Of a stretch of 64,000 nucleotides of DNA, positions 31,498-41,697 are shown one piece after another. The translations under genes and the position numbers were made by a program. The stretch's first letter is position 1. Each line of letters opens with the position of its first letter. Under the pieces are notes generated by a model. That model did not search any database and was not told where the DNA came from. It worked only from the letters and a program-made list of their open reading frames with translations. Origin of the DNA: Paracoccus sp. SMMA_5_TC (GTDB lineage Bacteria; Pseudomonadota; Alphaproteobacteria; Rhodobacterales; Rhodobacteraceae). Location of the stretch: the NCBI RefSeq assembly GCF_009696685.2, contig NZ_CP102355.1:310001-374000 (forward strand), read 5' to 3'.

Positions 31498-32082
31498 ATG
31501 CTGATCTTCTGGGACAGACGTCTGGTTTTCCTGGCCACGCCCAAGGCAGGATCCACCGCCATCGAAACCGCGCTCGAACCGCTGGCGAATCTGGCGGTGC
31601 AGCGTCCCGAGGCGCTCAAGCACACGGACCTGTTGCGCTATCGGCAGCATATCGAGCCCTGGCTGCATTCGGTCACCGGCGATCGTTTCACGACGGTTGC
31701 CTTGATGCGCGAACCCATCGACTGGCTGCGCAGCTGGTATCGTTTCCGCCTTCGCGACGATGTCGAGGATCCCGATCATGCCATGGTGGGGGTCAGCTTT
31801 GCCGATTTCGTGCGTCATTATGCCGATCCGCGGGGCATGCCCGCCGCGCGTGTGGGAACCCAGGGCGCATTCCTGACGCACGGCTCGGATCGCGTTGACC
31901 GGATCTTTCGCTACGAGGACATCGATCGCTTCACGCATTTCCTTGAAGACACGCTGGACTGCGCAATCAGCCTGCCCCGTGTCAACGTGCCGCCCGCGGT
32001 CGATGTCAGCCTGCCCAAAGATCAGGAGGAATTGCTGCGGAGAATGCTGGCCCCGGACATCGAGCTTTATCAGACGCTCTGA
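31498..32082 (+). CDS. Sulfotransferase-like protein
   Basis: The 194-residue protein has FLATPKAGSTAIETAL near the N terminus, resembling the 5'-phosphosulfate-binding loop of PAPS sulfotransferases. VALMREPIDWLRSWYRFR resembles the 3'-phosphate-binding segment. It is shorter than most sulfotransferases, so it may be a minimal member. Acceptor and pathway are unknown. No good ribosome binding site precedes the ATG. The 3' end overlaps cckA convergently by 13 bp. It is divergent from recA and shares its SOS-box region. Confidence 0.72.
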   Translation: MLIFWDRRLVFLATPKAGSTAIETALEPLANLAVQRPEALKHTDLLRYRQHIEPWLHSVTGDRFTTVALMREPIDWLRSWYRFRLRDDVEDPDHAMVGVSFADFVRHYADPRGMPAARVGTQGAFLTHGSDRVDRIFRYEDIDRFTHFLEDTLDCAISLPRVNVPPAVDVSLPKDQEELLRRMLAPDIELYQTL

Positions 32083-34148
32083 TCGCAGCGACCGCTTCTT
32101 GCAGCGGCCGGGGCTTGCTCAAGCTGCCGGCACACCAGTGCCGTCAGGTCCGACAGCGAGAACGGCTTGGCCAGAAATGCCGCGCCCGGAATCGGCTCGC
32201 GTCCTTCGCAGAAAATGTCCTCGGCATAACCTGACATGAAGATGACCCGCGTATCGGGACGCTGTGCCAAGGCGCTGCGAACCCAGCTGGGTCCGTCCAT
32301 GCCTGGCATGACGACATCGGTGACAAACACATCCACCGCCAGGGACTGATCGGAAAGCAGCGTCAAGGCCTCTTCGGCGCAAGAGGCCTCAAGAACATTC
32401 AGACCCTGCAACTTCAAGGCGCGGCTTGCAAAGGCACGCACCGGCGCTTCGTCCTCGACCAGCAGGACGGTCGCATCGGCTTCAAGGCGACTGCGCATTT
32501 GCACGGGAGCCGGGCATTCCTGCGTCACGGAATCGGCCAGACGATCATGCGCAGGAAAGAACAGGGTGAAACACGATCCTTCGCCCAGCGTGCTGTCGCA
32601 AAAGATGTAGCCTCCGGTCTGCTTGACGATGCCATAGGCTGTCGAAAGCCCCAATCCCGTGCCCTCTCCCATGCGTTTCGTGGTGAAGAAGGGATCGAAT
32701 ATCTTGGCAAGATCATCGGGCGCGATGCCGCAACCCTGATCCTGGACCTGGATACGAACGTAATCGCCCGCCGGCAACGAGGCGCGACCGATCTCGGCCC
32801 CGGCCTCAAGGTGCAGATTATCCGTGACGATGCGAATGTCGCCGCCTTGAGGCATGGCATCGCGCGCATTCACGACCAGATCCATGATGACCTGTTCGAA
32901 CTGGCGCCGATCTGCGCGGATCATGCGCAAATGCGGGTCATGGTCGAATGTCAGCACGATCCTTTCGCCCACAAGGCGGTTCAGCAGATGCGTCAGATCC
33001 GACAGCGTATCGCGCAGATCCATCAGCTGCGGTTTCAGGGTCTGCTTGCGTGAAAAGGCAAGCAGTTGCCGGACAAGGGCTGCGGCGCGATTGGCGTTCT
33101 GACTGATCTGATCCAGATCCGCATAATCGGGATCGGCCTTGTCATGCCGCAGCATCAGCAGATCGCAATGACCGGTAATGGCCGTCAGCAGGTTGTTGAA
33201 GTCATGCGCAATTCCGCCAGCAAGCTGACCTATGGCCTGCATCTTCTGACTTTGGACGAACTGGGCCTCGAGCGTCTTGAGCGCGCTTGCGTCCGAAAGC
33301 ACCGCGGTGACCGCGTCCCCTTGGCCGCGCGCCAGGGTGACCTGCACGAAGCGTTCCGGACCCTCGCCCCGGGTATGAAGCACCTCGGCCCCGCCCTGCA
33401 TGCGGCCGCTGCCCACATCAGCGATCCAGCCGGCCAGCCCTCGCCCCAGCCCATCCAGCAGCATCGCCAGCGGCTGCCCTACCAGATCCTCACCCAGCAT
33501 GTCCCGAGCCGCGCGATTGGCTCGGTGAATGATGCCCGACACATCCAGTTGCAGAAGCGCCACGGGCAACATGTCGAAATCCTCTGCCTGTGGCCGCGTC
33601 AGCGCGACCGGGGCCGGAGGCGCAGATTCGGTGACGGCCAGCCACAATTGCAGACCCGAGGCCGAAACCCTGCGGATGGAATGGTCCCCGGCATCATCCA
33701 GGGGTTGGAGCAAATTGCGGCGTCCGTCCTCAAGCCCGATGCCGATGTGGCGCCAGGCGGCATCGGGATCGGCATGGCGGCGTGCCAGCAGCGCCTGAAT
33801 TGACCGGCCGGTCAAGTCGCCGAACCGCCGGCGCGAGGCCTCGTTCTGCGCCAGCACAAGCCCGTCAGGATCGACGGCCATTGCCGCGCCCTCGTGGCCC
33901 ATCATTTCTGCATGCACGCGCCGCAAGTCGCGTCGCAACGCGATCGCCCGCATCAGATGGCGCAGCGATATCGCGCCCCCAAGAAGATACCACGTCGCCA
34001 GAACGGCACCGATCACCAGCAGCGCACGACCGCCGTATGCGTCCTGTGGCCACATCGCCAGCCACAAGGCGCCGATCAGCGCCGGCAGTGTCAGCAGCGG
34101 CACCAGAACCTGCGCCGAGCGCAAGCTTTCTGCCCGTTCCGAAACCAT
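32070..34148 (-). CDS. cckA: Hybrid histidine kinase CckA
   Basis: Membrane-bound hybrid kinase/phosphatase heading the CckA-ChpT-CtrA phosphorelay. The 692-residue product has two N-terminal membrane helices (about residues 17-60), PAS-like regions, the H-box MQAIGQLAGGIAHDFNNLL, an ATPase domain with QVIMDLVVNARDAMPQGG and GEGTGLGLSTAYGIVKQTGG, and a C-terminal receiver with phospho-acceptor Asp in FVTDVVMPGMDG. GGAGGGCGC before the ATG at 34148 decides the start; earlier codons overlap the neighbouring gene. The gene follows the RsmB-type gene on the same strand. Confidence 0.93.
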   Translation of the reverse strand: MVSERAESLRSAQVLVPLLTLPALIGALWLAMWPQDAYGGRALLVIGAVLATWYLLGGAISLRHLMRAIALRRDLRRVHAEMMGHEGAAMAVDPDGLVLAQNEASRRRFGDLTGRSIQALLARRHADPDAAWRHIGIGLEDGRRNLLQPLDDAGDHSIRRVSASGLQLWLAVTESAPPAPVALTRPQAEDFDMLPVALLQLDVSGIIHRANRAARDMLGEDLVGQPLAMLLDGLGRGLAGWIADVGSGRMQGGAEVLHTRGEGPERFVQVTLARGQGDAVTAVLSDASALKTLEAQFVQSQKMQAIGQLAGGIAHDFNNLLTAITGHCDLLMLRHDKADPDYADLDQISQNANRAAALVRQLLAFSRKQTLKPQLMDLRDTLSDLTHLLNRLVGERIVLTFDHDPHLRMIRADRRQFEQVIMDLVVNARDAMPQGGDIRIVTDNLHLEAGAEIGRASLPAGDYVRIQVQDQGCGIAPDDLAKIFDPFFTTKRMGEGTGLGLSTAYGIVKQTGGYIFCDSTLGEGSCFTLFFPAHDRLADSVTQECPAPVQMRSRLEADATVLLVEDEAPVRAFASRALKLQGLNVLEASCAEEALTLLSDQSLAVDVFVTDVVMPGMDGPSWVRSALAQRPDTRVIFMSGYAEDIFCEGREPIPGAAFLAKPFSLSDLTALVCRQLEQAPAAARSGRCDQSV

Positions 34149-34206
34149 GCGCCCTCCGTTCCTCACCCTCGCCCAGCCCGCATACCGCATGATCGTTAAC
34201 ACCCGA

Positions 34207-35358
34207 TTAATCGCGTTGCAGGAGCGCAAGGTAAAACCCGTCCGAGGCATCCAGCGGTGTGAACAGCCTTTCGTCGCACAGTCGGAAATGGGGCGTGCGC
34301 ATAAGAAAATCGGCAATCTGGCGCTGGTTTTCGCAGCCAAGGACCGAACAGGTCATGTATGCCAGGTGACCCTTGCTCGTGACATGCTGCGCAACGCGGT
34401 CAAGTATCGTGGACTGGGCTTGACCAAGCTGCGCCAGCTGCCCGGGCGTCAGACGCCATTTGCTGTCCGGGGTCCGCCGCCAGGTGCCGCTGCCGGAACA
34501 GGGCACATCTGCCACGACAAGGTCGAAATGGCCCCTTACCTGACCCGGTTGGGCAATGCGAATCTGGGCCCCGGCACGGGCAGCGCGCGCGGGCAGATCC
34601 TGCATCCTGCGGGCATCGATGTCATGGGCGGTGATTTGCCCGACCCCGCGCGCCGCGAGCGCCAAGGCCTTGCCACCGCCGCCAGCACAATAATCCAGCA
34701 CGGAGCTTGCCACAGGCAAGGCCGCGCAGGCCAGTTGCGGGGACAGATCCTGCAATTCCACAAGCCCCTGCGCATAGGCTTTCGTGTTGTTGAGCCGCCG
34801 CGCCCCTTCGGTCACCTGCAAGGCGCCGTCAAGGCCAGGCCAAGGCTTCACCGCAATGCCCTCGGCGGCCAGAGCGGCGATGGCCTGCTGTGGCGTTGCG
34901 CGAAGGTCGTTCACCCTTAGCCAGACTGCCGCGCGATCCCGCAGCGCCAGGGCTACCGGCCTTGCATTCTGCCCCAGCGCCTGTTGCCATTCCGGGATCA
35001 ACCATTCCGGCAGATCAAGCTGGTCTATGTCCGAAGGCTCTGCCCCGCGACGCAGTTCCGCCGGGGCCAGCAGCTCTGGTGCGTGACGTTCGCCGGTGAA
35101 GAGCGTATCTGGCGCGATACCCAGTTCGCGACACATGCCCAGCATCAACCCTCGGCCGCTTTGGGCACCCCCGCGAACCGCGCGCGACCGCGCCCGCCGC
35201 AGATTGTCGAAAACCAGATCCCGCACCGCTGCCCGGTCACCCGATCCTGCAAAGCGGCTGCCTCGTGCCCAGCGCAACAGGGCGGCCTCCGCCGGTTCGC
35301 CCGCCAGAATCCGGTCCAGGATGGCTATTGCCGCTTGCGCGCGGGCGGCAGGTGTCAT
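34207..35358 (-). CDS. RsmB-type 16S rRNA (cytosine-C5) methyltransferase
   Basis: SAM-dependent RNA m5C methyltransferase. The 383-residue product has the SAM motif VLDYCAGGGGKALALAA and the two catalytic cysteines, in VADVPCSGSGTWRR and in YMTCSVLGCENQ. The N-terminal 100 residues are helical and may be a reduced NusB-like RNA-binding domain. AAGGAG eight bases before the ATG fixes the start. The family is certain; the exact target (C967 for RsmB) is inferred. Confidence 0.88.
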   Translation of the reverse strand: MTPAARAQAAIAILDRILAGEPAEAALLRWARGSRFAGSGDRAAVRDLVFDNLRRARSRAVRGGAQSGRGLMLGMCRELGIAPDTLFTGERHAPELLAPAELRRGAEPSDIDQLDLPEWLIPEWQQALGQNARPVALALRDRAAVWLRVNDLRATPQQAIAALAAEGIAVKPWPGLDGALQVTEGARRLNNTKAYAQGLVELQDLSPQLACAALPVASSVLDYCAGGGGKALALAARGVGQITAHDIDARRMQDLPARAARAGAQIRIAQPGQVRGHFDLVVADVPCSGSGTWRRTPDSKWRLTPGQLAQLGQAQSTILDRVAQHVTSKGHLAYMTCSVLGCENQRQIADFLMRTPHFRLCDERLFTPLDASDGFYLALLQRD

Positions 35359-35423
35359 CGGCCAAACTCCTTCGGCACGAATGGATTGCGAATGGACGCA
35401 GGAAATCTGCTTGCACTGCGTTG

Positions 35424-36260
35424 TCAATCCCAGCTTTCGGCAACTTCGGCTGCCTCATCGGGTCCTGTCTGTCCACCCATATGCTGACCCGGCGCCATCA
35501 GATCGCCGCGCGCGGCAACAAGCAGCGGACCGCGCCCGCCGCTCACCAATGCGCCTCTGCCCTGACCGATCGCGGCCAGAGAGGCGGGCGATCCAGTCAC
35601 CCCTGTCCCCAGAGGCGCGCCCAGCAGCATCAGCCTTTCCCGCACCAGGCGACGCTCTCCCGAGCTTATGGCCGCGAAACTGTTGTAGGTTTCAGGCGAG
35701 GCAGTCATGCCCTGAAATCCGCGCTGCACCAGCATCTGATGCAAGGTATCGAAGCGGGCCAGGTAACGGTTGGCGTGAACCGGGGTTCGGGAATGAAACG
35801 CGCCGGCAGCCGCGCGCCAGCTTCCTGTCTCGGCGTAAAGGTTGCGCAGGAAACGCGCCGCATAGCGGGCATTGCCCAGCGGATCGAACATCGCCTCGAG
35901 CGAGGAAAAATTTTCCCCGTGCCAACGATAGTTCAACTGGAAGCAGCCGATATCCAGATTGGTGCGCCCCTGCGCCAGCCGGTCGCGAGCAAAGGCGATG
36001 GCGCTTGACGGATCGTCAAACCAGGTGCCTTCGCCTTCGGAATTGGCGCTCCAGGCCCAGGGGCGAACCACCCCGTCCAGGCGCCGGCCGGTCTCGGTCA
36101 GGGTCAGCGCCCCCAGAATGTCGGCGGGCACACCTTCCTCTTCCGCCGCGCGCAATGCCGCCCATTCGCATACCTCGGCCCCGGGCATGCCCCATACCGG
36201 CGCCGATAGCACAACCAGCGTCATCAGGAACCGGCAAGAGACAGAAAGGATACGGAGCAT
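35424..36260 (-). CDS. Lytic transglycosylase, SLT domain
   Basis: Secreted peptidoglycan lyase. The 278-residue precursor has a Sec signal peptide ending near APVWG (residue 24). The catalytic glutamate is probably in LTLTETGRR. NLDIGCFQLNYRWHG and RAAAGAFHSRTPVHANRYLARF complete the SLT domain (about residues 30-175). The C-terminal 100 residues have no recognised domain. It borders the accessory island to its right. Confidence 0.88.
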   Translation of the reverse strand: MLRILSVSCRFLMTLVVLSAPVWGMPGAEVCEWAALRAAEEEGVPADILGALTLTETGRRLDGVVRPWAWSANSEGEGTWFDDPSSAIAFARDRLAQGRTNLDIGCFQLNYRWHGENFSSLEAMFDPLGNARYAARFLRNLYAETGSWRAAAGAFHSRTPVHANRYLARFDTLHQMLVQRGFQGMTASPETYNSFAAISSGERRLVRERLMLLGAPLGTGVTGSPASLAAIGQGRGALVSGGRGPLLVAARGDLMAPGQHMGGQTGPDEAAEVAESWD

Positions 36261-36738
36261 CTGAAAGGCCAGGGATCATGCATATCCAAGCCTTTAGCCG
36301 CAAAAGGTTAAGATCGGGTGTTCAGTCATACCGGCGCTCAATCGATGCCAGGATGCCGCACCCGCCGAAGGATCCACGCCAATACCTGGTTCTGTTGCCC
36401 AGATGTTCCGAAAATCACAGCCTCCTTCGCGCGCGGGCATCCATTGGCGGTCGTGCCGCGTGCTGCCCAGGTCCGGTGAATGCCCGCTCCCTTACTGGCA
36501 GGTAAGCCGAACGCCATTCTTGATCTGGCGCCGAGGTTTTGTGTCAGCGACCTCATGGCCGCGGAACTGACGTCAATCAGCCTCCGGAAAACACGGCGCG
36601 GTTCACATCGACGTACCGCCAGTTCCTGAGGTATCATCTGTATCTAACCGATCAGAGGGCTCGCCTCGCCCTCCCGCGGCCAGCGGGAAGCGCTCTGAAA
36701 GACCTTTGCAGTGTCGCTTGTTCTTGTTGGAGGTTGCT
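36261..36738. other. 478-bp non-coding left flank of the accessory island
   Basis: No open frame here has a recognisable product or a good ribosome binding site. The sequence is less GC-rich than its surroundings and contains TTTTCCGAAAATC-like and ATC-rich patches. It may hold promoters or decayed DNA for the secreted-protein genes that follow. No insertion-sequence ends were found. Confidence 0.45.
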
Positions 36739-37095
36739 ATGGCGGCGTGCCCCCATATTCAAAGCTTGCTGCGAATGCTCAGTAGGCTCTCGCATCTCTT
36801 GGTGCTGGTCATGACGCCTGCCTCGGGCGCCTTGGCGTAGGACGTTTGGCGCGGCACCGCGCCATTTTGCCACGGCGCATGCCTCGAGGGCGAAGTCGAG
36901 ATAGACCGTAACGATCATGGGGACGGATCGCCTTGTTGGTCAGGCACGAAGGCGCTCTGCCGCCCCGTCCATGTCTGCCAGCCGCAGCAAACAATCACCA
37001 GCTGCTATGGGGTCGTCCAAATGTGTGATGATGGATTCTATATTCATCCTCAGAACTGGAAGAGTGCCGGATCTATTTCTGCGGACTTTGCGTAG
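36739..37095 (+). pseudogene. Cys-rich secreted protein interrupted by an in-frame TAG
   Basis: GGAGG five bases upstream marks the ATG. The first 33 codons encode a hydrophobic signal-like leader ending MTPASGALA, then a TAG (36838-36840). The same frame continues for 84 more codons to a TAG at 37093. The downstream part starts DVWRGTAPFCHGACLEG, then has HGDGSPCWSGTKALC, HVCQPQ and SCYGVVQMC. With seven cysteines and a W-x-GTAPFC-x2-x-C motif it looks like a mature secreted domain. The stop falls exactly at the expected signal cleavage site. It is either a recent nonsense mutation or a read-through or sequence-error case. The function is unknown. The LGFP gene follows after 24 bp. Confidence 0.6.
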
Positions 37096-37119
37096 GCTTC
37101 GATTGGTGAGGGTCTCGGA

Positions 37120-37929
37120 ATGCTGACTGGCTTGGGCATTCTGTCGCGTCTGGTGCTGACTGGTGCCGTGCCGCTGCTGGTAGCCGCCAAAGGCGCCCAG
37201 GCCTGCGAAGCAGCCGATCAGCCCTACGGCTTGATTCGAGACGTTTATCAAACGCTCGGGGGCGAAGGCGGCAACCTGCTCTGCCCGTTGGCTCCGGAGC
37301 GGGACGGACCGTCTGGAGGCCGCGTCCAGGACTTTCGCAACGGAGGTGTGGCCTGGTCCCCCAACGTGGCTCCGCATGCCTTCCACGCCGTCTACCGCGC
37401 CGGCATGAACCTGCGTGTAGTTTGGGGGGTAGAGCCGTGGTCTTATGACATCTTCATCCTGCGGTGGGACGTGAATGGCCAGAACATGGGCCAGATCGAC
37501 GTTGATGGCGACCAGCGCCGGGCGGATATCCCGATCTTGGCAGAAGGGCTTCATTCCATCTCCTTCCAGGGCTGCGACCGGCGTCCGAGCGGAACGTCAA
37601 GGTGTAATCACGGATGGTCCAACCCCATCTCGTTTTACGTCAACAAGTCAGGCTACTGCCGGGCCTATAGCTTGGAGGCTGAGAGTAAAGGCCAACTGAA
37701 CCGAAACGCTTGTCGCCACAAAGGATCGCGATGGGAGGCCTCCATAAGCGAACACTACACGTGGTGCATGTCTATCTCATTCAAGGACAGCCGGTCGGAA
37801 ACCGAAATAAGGGCACGCGACCTGTCAAGTTGCCTTGCCATCGCAAACCCAAACCTCTGCACGAGGTTTCCTTGTCCTCCTGAGTCTTCACCCAACCGTC
37901 CTCCATATGGACGCTCAGTTTGGCCTTGA
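37120..37929 (+). CDS. Secreted protein with LGFP-like repeat
   Basis: The 269-residue precursor has a signal peptide ending AAKGAQA near residue 28. It is followed by one segment resembling an LGFP repeat (residues about 36-85: IRDVYQTLGGEGG, ERDGPSGGRVQDF, GGVAWSPNVAPHAF), a repeat linked to cell-envelope binding. The middle part is beta-rich, and the C-terminal third has about ten cysteines and no recognised domain. GAGGG precedes the ATG. Codon use (ATA, AGG, AGT, TTG) and lower GC set it apart from flanking housekeeping genes, suggesting horizontal acquisition. The function is unknown. Confidence 0.68.
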   Translation: MLTGLGILSRLVLTGAVPLLVAAKGAQACEAADQPYGLIRDVYQTLGGEGGNLLCPLAPERDGPSGGRVQDFRNGGVAWSPNVAPHAFHAVYRAGMNLRVVWGVEPWSYDIFILRWDVNGQNMGQIDVDGDQRRADIPILAEGLHSISFQGCDRRPSGTSRCNHGWSNPISFYVNKSGYCRAYSLEAESKGQLNRNACRHKGSRWEASISEHYTWCMSISFKDSRSETEIRARDLSSCLAIANPNLCTRFPCPPESSPNRPPYGRSVWP

Positions 37930-38041
37930 TGGACGCAGGCGAAAGCACCGCTAAGCTACAGCCTGGTTACGGAACGGGCCATCATGCAAGAATACGACCG
38001 TAGCGAGCTGATCATCCTAGCTAACCCATTGCATTTTCAGG

Positions 38042-38514
38042 CTGCTGAAGAAATCTGGCGGCCAAGAGCCCGAACCCGACCACCGCGCAGTCCGCGACGC
38101 GCTGGAGAAGCACCGCGCCAAGGTCGAGACCCGCCGCTCACCGGCCGAAAAGGGCGCGGTGATCGAGGTGTTGCGGCTCTTTGCCTTGGTCGATGGCGAG
38201 CTTGCCCCGCCGACACCAACAGCCTGATGGCGCGGTCGGATTGGTCGCACAGCGAGGCCTGGGCCTGTCTGTCAAAGGCCGATCTGGCCTTCCACCAGAG
38301 CGAGGCGGTGGTCGAGATCGACCTGGACGGCGACAAGCTGGTCTGTTCGCGCACGACCGTGACCCAGCCGCAGCTGACCGGCATGGGTGGCGTCGATGAC
38401 GACAGCCTGGCGACAACGCTGATCCAATGGCTGGAACGCGAGTTGCTGGCCAAGCAGATCGCCAGGTATGGTGCCGCAGCCATCGAGAGGACCCCGAAGG
38501 CCCCCGCCGCCTGA
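38042..38514 (+). pseudogene. Frameshifted remnant resembling a helicase/restriction-subunit C terminus
   Basis: One frame from about 38042 reads LLKKSGGQEPEPDHRAVRDA through EKGAVIEVLRLFALVDGELA and then stops at 38227. A second frame carries on with MARSDWSHSEAWACL, EIDLDGDKLVCSRTTVTQPQ and SLATTLIQWLERELLAKQIA to a TGA at 38514. Losing one C in the CCCC at 38205-38208 would explain the shift. The layout VDGEL...EIDLDGD...LIQWLER is reminiscent of the tail of DEAD/DEAH helicase or type III restriction Res proteins, but that is a tentative match. The 5' part of the gene is absent. Composition is again high-GC, unlike the LGFP gene. Confidence 0.5.
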
Positions 38515-38560
38515 CGGCCGGGCCTGCCATGCCCGCTTCATCTGACCCTGACCCGCACAT

Positions 38561-38584
38561 ACGCCCTGCCTTCTGGCAGGGCGT
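38561..38584 (+). terminator. Intrinsic terminator-like hairpin after the helicase remnant
   Basis: ACGCCCTGCC-TTCT-GGCAGGGCGT is a perfect 10-bp stem with a tetraloop, followed by TATAATTT. It lies 46 bp after the remnant's stop. The 230 bp from here to guaB contain no gene I can support. Confidence 0.7.
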
Positions 38585-38810
38585 TATAATTTGTGCGATC
38601 ACTCTGCCATACGGCGATGGTCGAAAGCCCGCCGGCTCCATGATTTCGATGGCGACGACGGCGGCGCGTCGCTGCATCAGCAAATTGGCCACCCTATCGT
38701 TTCAGCATCAGTCTGCATCAGTTCAGCGCGCTGATACTGGCGTAAGTGGTTGAAATATGGTGCCCGACCCTGCACGGAACGGGCAGCCTTAAATCGACGC
38801 AAATCCTTTA

Positions 38811-40403
<1,593 letters not shown>

Positions 40404-40504
40404 TCAACGCGGCGTCACGCGGGGCGGGTGATTGACGCAACCGTGGCGCGTGCCGCAGGCTTTGCGTAGCGGCCCGCGAACGGCCGATTCAAGGGGAGGA
40501 ACAT

Positions 40505-41632
40505 ATGAACAAGATCATCACCGGCATCGGGGCCCTGCTGGCCAGCGCCGCGCCGGTGCTTGCCGGCGGGATCGAACGCGCGCCGCAATCGCTGGCGCCA
40601 CTGTTCGAACAGGGAAATTACGCCGAACTCAGCTTTGGCGGCGTCGATCCCAGCGTGCGCGGCACCGATGTGGCCGGCTTTGCCACCGGCGATGTGGCGC
40701 AGGGCTATGGCTTTTTCGGGCTGTCCTACAAGCATCAGTTCAACGAAAACCTGTCGGGCGTGCTGATCGTCGAACAGCCCTTTGGCGCCGACATCCGCTA
40801 TCCGACCGCGCCGGGCGGATCGCCGGTGCTGGGTGGCACCCGGGTCGAGGTGAACTCGACCACCTATACCGCCCTGCTGCGCTACAAGTTCGACAACAAC
40901 TTCTCGGTCCATGGCGGTATCCGGGGTTCGCATGCCGACGGCCTGGTCAGCCTGCGCGGCGCGGGCTACGCCGCCACGTCTGGCTATGATCTGGACATCG
41001 ACGGTGCCTGGGGCGTGGGCTGGGTCGCCGGCGTCGCCTATGAGGTGCCCGAGATCGCGGCGCGGGTGTCGCTGACCTACAATTCGCCCATCGAACACGA
41101 TTTCGACATGACCGAAAGCGGTGGCCCGCTGCCGGCGACCTTCAGCGGCAACTACACGGTCAAGACCCCGCGCAGCTGGACGCTTGAAGGCCAGACCGGC
41201 ATTGCCGCCGACACGCTGCTGTTCGGTTCGATCCGCTGGGTGAAATGGTCCGAATTCCAGGTGGACAACTTCCTGTTCCCCATTGCCTCGCCCGCCGGCT
41301 CCATCCCGCTGGTCGAGGTCGAGGACACCACCACCTACACCATCGGCGTGGGCCGCAAGTTCACCGAGAACTGGTCGGGATCGATGTCGTTCCTTTATGA
41401 ACCCAGCGAGGGCGAGACCGTTTCGCCGCTGGCGCCGGTCAATGGCCGCAAGGGGGTGACCCTGGCCGCGGTCTATACCCGCGACAACATGAAGATCACC
41501 ACCGGCATCAACTACACCAAGCTGGGCGATGCCACCCTGGGCGTGGGCCCCAGCGGCGCCAAGCGCGAGGTCGCCCGCATGAACGACAGCGAAGCCTGGG
41601 GCGTGGGCGTGCGCATCGGCTACAGCTTCTGA
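40505..41632 (+). CDS. OmpP1/FadL-family outer membrane protein
   Basis: Outer-membrane beta-barrel related to the long-chain fatty acid channel FadL. The 375-residue precursor has a signal peptide ending AAPVLA (residue 20). N-terminal hatch-like ERAPQSLAPLFEQGNYAEL follows, then many amphipathic strands (for example YTALLRYKF, WTLEGQTGI, YTIGVGRKF), and the chain ends in Tyr-Ser-Phe, the usual terminal strand. GGGGAGG precedes the ATG. A bidirectional terminator separates it from murD. The substrate is inferred. Confidence 0.9.
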   Translation: MNKIITGIGALLASAAPVLAGGIERAPQSLAPLFEQGNYAELSFGGVDPSVRGTDVAGFATGDVAQGYGFFGLSYKHQFNENLSGVLIVEQPFGADIRYPTAPGGSPVLGGTRVEVNSTTYTALLRYKFDNNFSVHGGIRGSHADGLVSLRGAGYAATSGYDLDIDGAWGVGWVAGVAYEVPEIAARVSLTYNSPIEHDFDMTESGGPLPATFSGNYTVKTPRSWTLEGQTGIAADTLLFGSIRWVKWSEFQVDNFLFPIASPAGSIPLVEVEDTTTYTIGVGRKFTENWSGSMSFLYEPSEGETVSPLAPVNGRKGVTLAAVYTRDNMKITTGINYTKLGDATLGVGPSGAKREVARMNDSEAWGVGVRIGYSF

Positions 41633-41657
41633 AGCTGGTGAAATCGCCACAAACCGA

Positions 41658-41681
41658 CAGGGCCCCGCAACCGGGGCCCTG
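41658..41681. terminator. Bidirectional terminator between the FadL-like gene and murD
   Basis: CAGGGCCCCG-CAAC-CGGGGCCCTG is a perfect 10-bp stem with a tetraloop, followed by TTCATAT on the plus strand. It sits between the convergent stops at 41632 and 41698 and closes the murD end of the division operon. Confidence 0.75.
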
Positions 41682-41697
41682 TTCATATCGACTGCCG

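Noticed and set aside
37984-38226. The N-terminal part of the plus-strand ORF 37984-38514
   Set aside because: Its first 80 codons are an Arg/Pro-rich reading of the wrong frame. The meaningful frame there is the one reading LLKKSGG...VDGELA.
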